From positions 1-7,334 of the forward strand of contig QKGW01000506.1 in assembly GCA_003250275.1 (NCBI GenBank): a DNA stretch of 7,334 bases. The letters are read 5' to 3'. This document shows, in pieces, positions 6,789-7,334 of this stretch (the first letter of the stretch is position 1; each line of letters begins with the position of its first letter). A program made the translations under genes and the position numbers. The stretch comes from Alphaproteobacteria bacterium (lineage in GTDB: Bacteria > Pseudomonadota > Alphaproteobacteria > Rhodospirillales > Rhodospirillaceae). The notes under the pieces are model-generated. The model was not told the DNA's origin and ran no database searches. It saw nothing but the letters and a program-made list of their open reading frames with translations.

Positions 6789-7334
6789 ATGTCGCTCCAT
6801 CTTTGGTGGCTGTTCGTCGCCGCGGTGTTCCTGCTGTCCGGCACGCCCGGCCCGAACATGCTCCACATCCTCTCGCGCAGCGTCGCGATCGGAGTGCGGC
6901 GCTCGCTCGTCGCGATGCTCGGCACCATACTCGCGCTGGTCTCGGTGCTCGCCGCCTCGGCGGCCGGGCTCTCGACCGTGCTGATGGCGCTGCCCGGCGC
7001 GTTCGAGGTCCTGCGCTTTATCGGCGCGGCCTACCTCGTCTACCTCGGCATCAAATCCTGGCGCGGCGGCGCCGCCCCGGCCGCGCCGGACCTCGACGCG
7101 CCCGCGCGCGCCGTCGGCGCCGGCAAGGTTTTCGCCGGAGGCTTCATGGTGTGCGCGAGCAACCCCAAACTGCTGCTCTTCGCCACCGCCTTCCTGCCGC
7201 AGTTCGTCGACGCCGCCGAACCCGCCGCGCCCCAGTTCGCGATCCTCGTCGCCACCTTCGCGGCGATCGAACTGTTCTGGCTGCTGGTCTACGCGATCTG
7301 CGGCAAAACCCTCGCCCGGCACCTCGCCAAACCC
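6789..7334 (+). CDS. LysE/RhtB-family amino-acid exporter (3' end outside the window)
   Basis: The frame is open from the ATG at 6789 to the end of the window (182 codons, no stop). Most family members are about 205-210 aa, so a few dozen residues are missing. GAGGA (6778-6782), which overlaps the paiB stop codon, is the ribosome-binding site six bases upstream, implying translational coupling. Family marks are SGTPGPNMLHILSRSVAIGV (17-36), GAAYLVYLGIKSWR after the third helix, and NPKLLLFATAFLPQFV. Hydrophobic helices lie near 5-18, 38-60 and 65-90, with more near the end. LysE/RhtB proteins export amino acids such as lysine, threonine or homoserine using the proton gradient; the substrate here cannot be read from sequence. 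Pairing with a PaiB-type protein suggests regulation or a shared detoxification role, which is inference. Confidence 0.93.
   Translation, partial: MSLHLWWLFVAAVFLLSGTPGPNMLHILSRSVAIGVRRSLVAMLGTILALVSVLAASAAGLSTVLMALPGAFEVLRFIGAAYLVYLGIKSWRGGAAPAAPDLDAPARAVGAGKVFAGGFMVCASNPKLLLFATAFLPQFVDAAEPAAPQFAILVATFAAIELFWLLVYAICGKTLARHLAKP

Noticed and set aside
5913..7322. 469-aa minus-strand frame across paiB and the LysE-type gene
   Set aside because: The two plus-strand genes have family motifs and ribosome-binding sites, whereas the antisense product is Gly/Arg/Asp-rich low complexity.

Overview
The window is compact, GC-rich chromosomal DNA. It most resembles an alphaproteobacterium, perhaps Rhodospirillales-like. 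This placement rests on overall protein character, the strong G/C third-position bias and the LepA N-terminus, and no database search was possible. There are no insertion sequences, CRISPR arrays, phage genes or rRNA. Nearly every base is coding; the two largest non-coding gaps (106-310 and 5611-5803) are each about 200 bases, so no gene-free stretch exceeds 300.

Layout. A tRNA-Ser(GGA) lies on the minus strand at the left edge, with its probable promoter beside it. Next, on the plus strand, come a 108-aa two-helix membrane protein with its own intrinsic terminator and an SBF-like (YfeH/SLC10A7-type) transporter. The transporter's stop codon sits one base from the stop of a convergent SLC13/DASS-type anion permease on the minus strand. 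Upstream of the permease, also on the minus strand, are lepA (elongation factor 4) and then a 173-aa XRE-type helix-turn-helix protein with a long Lys/Ala/Pro-rich, histone-H1-like tail. The order of transcription on that strand is therefore XRE, lepA, permease. On the plus strand, divergent from the XRE gene, are an 85-aa protein of unknown function with a strong terminator, a PaiB-family FMN-binding protein, and a LysE/RhtB-family exporter cut by the window edge. The last two are tightly coupled.

The most interesting part is the divergent region between the XRE gene and the 85-aa gene. It holds two 13-bp palindromes of the form CGCAC-N3-GTGCG whose starts are 31 bp apart, about three helical turns. 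One lies exactly between a good -35 (TTGAAA) and a -10-like element reading toward the 85-aa gene. The other sits directly upstream of a -10-like element reading toward the XRE gene. This looks like a two-site operator, plausibly used by the adjacent HTH protein to control itself and its partner. The lepA leader also contains a strong nested inverted repeat whose outer arm covers the only ribosome-binding-like sequence. That would allow structure-controlled translation if the transcript begins far enough upstream. The remaining genes are ordinary transport and housekeeping functions.
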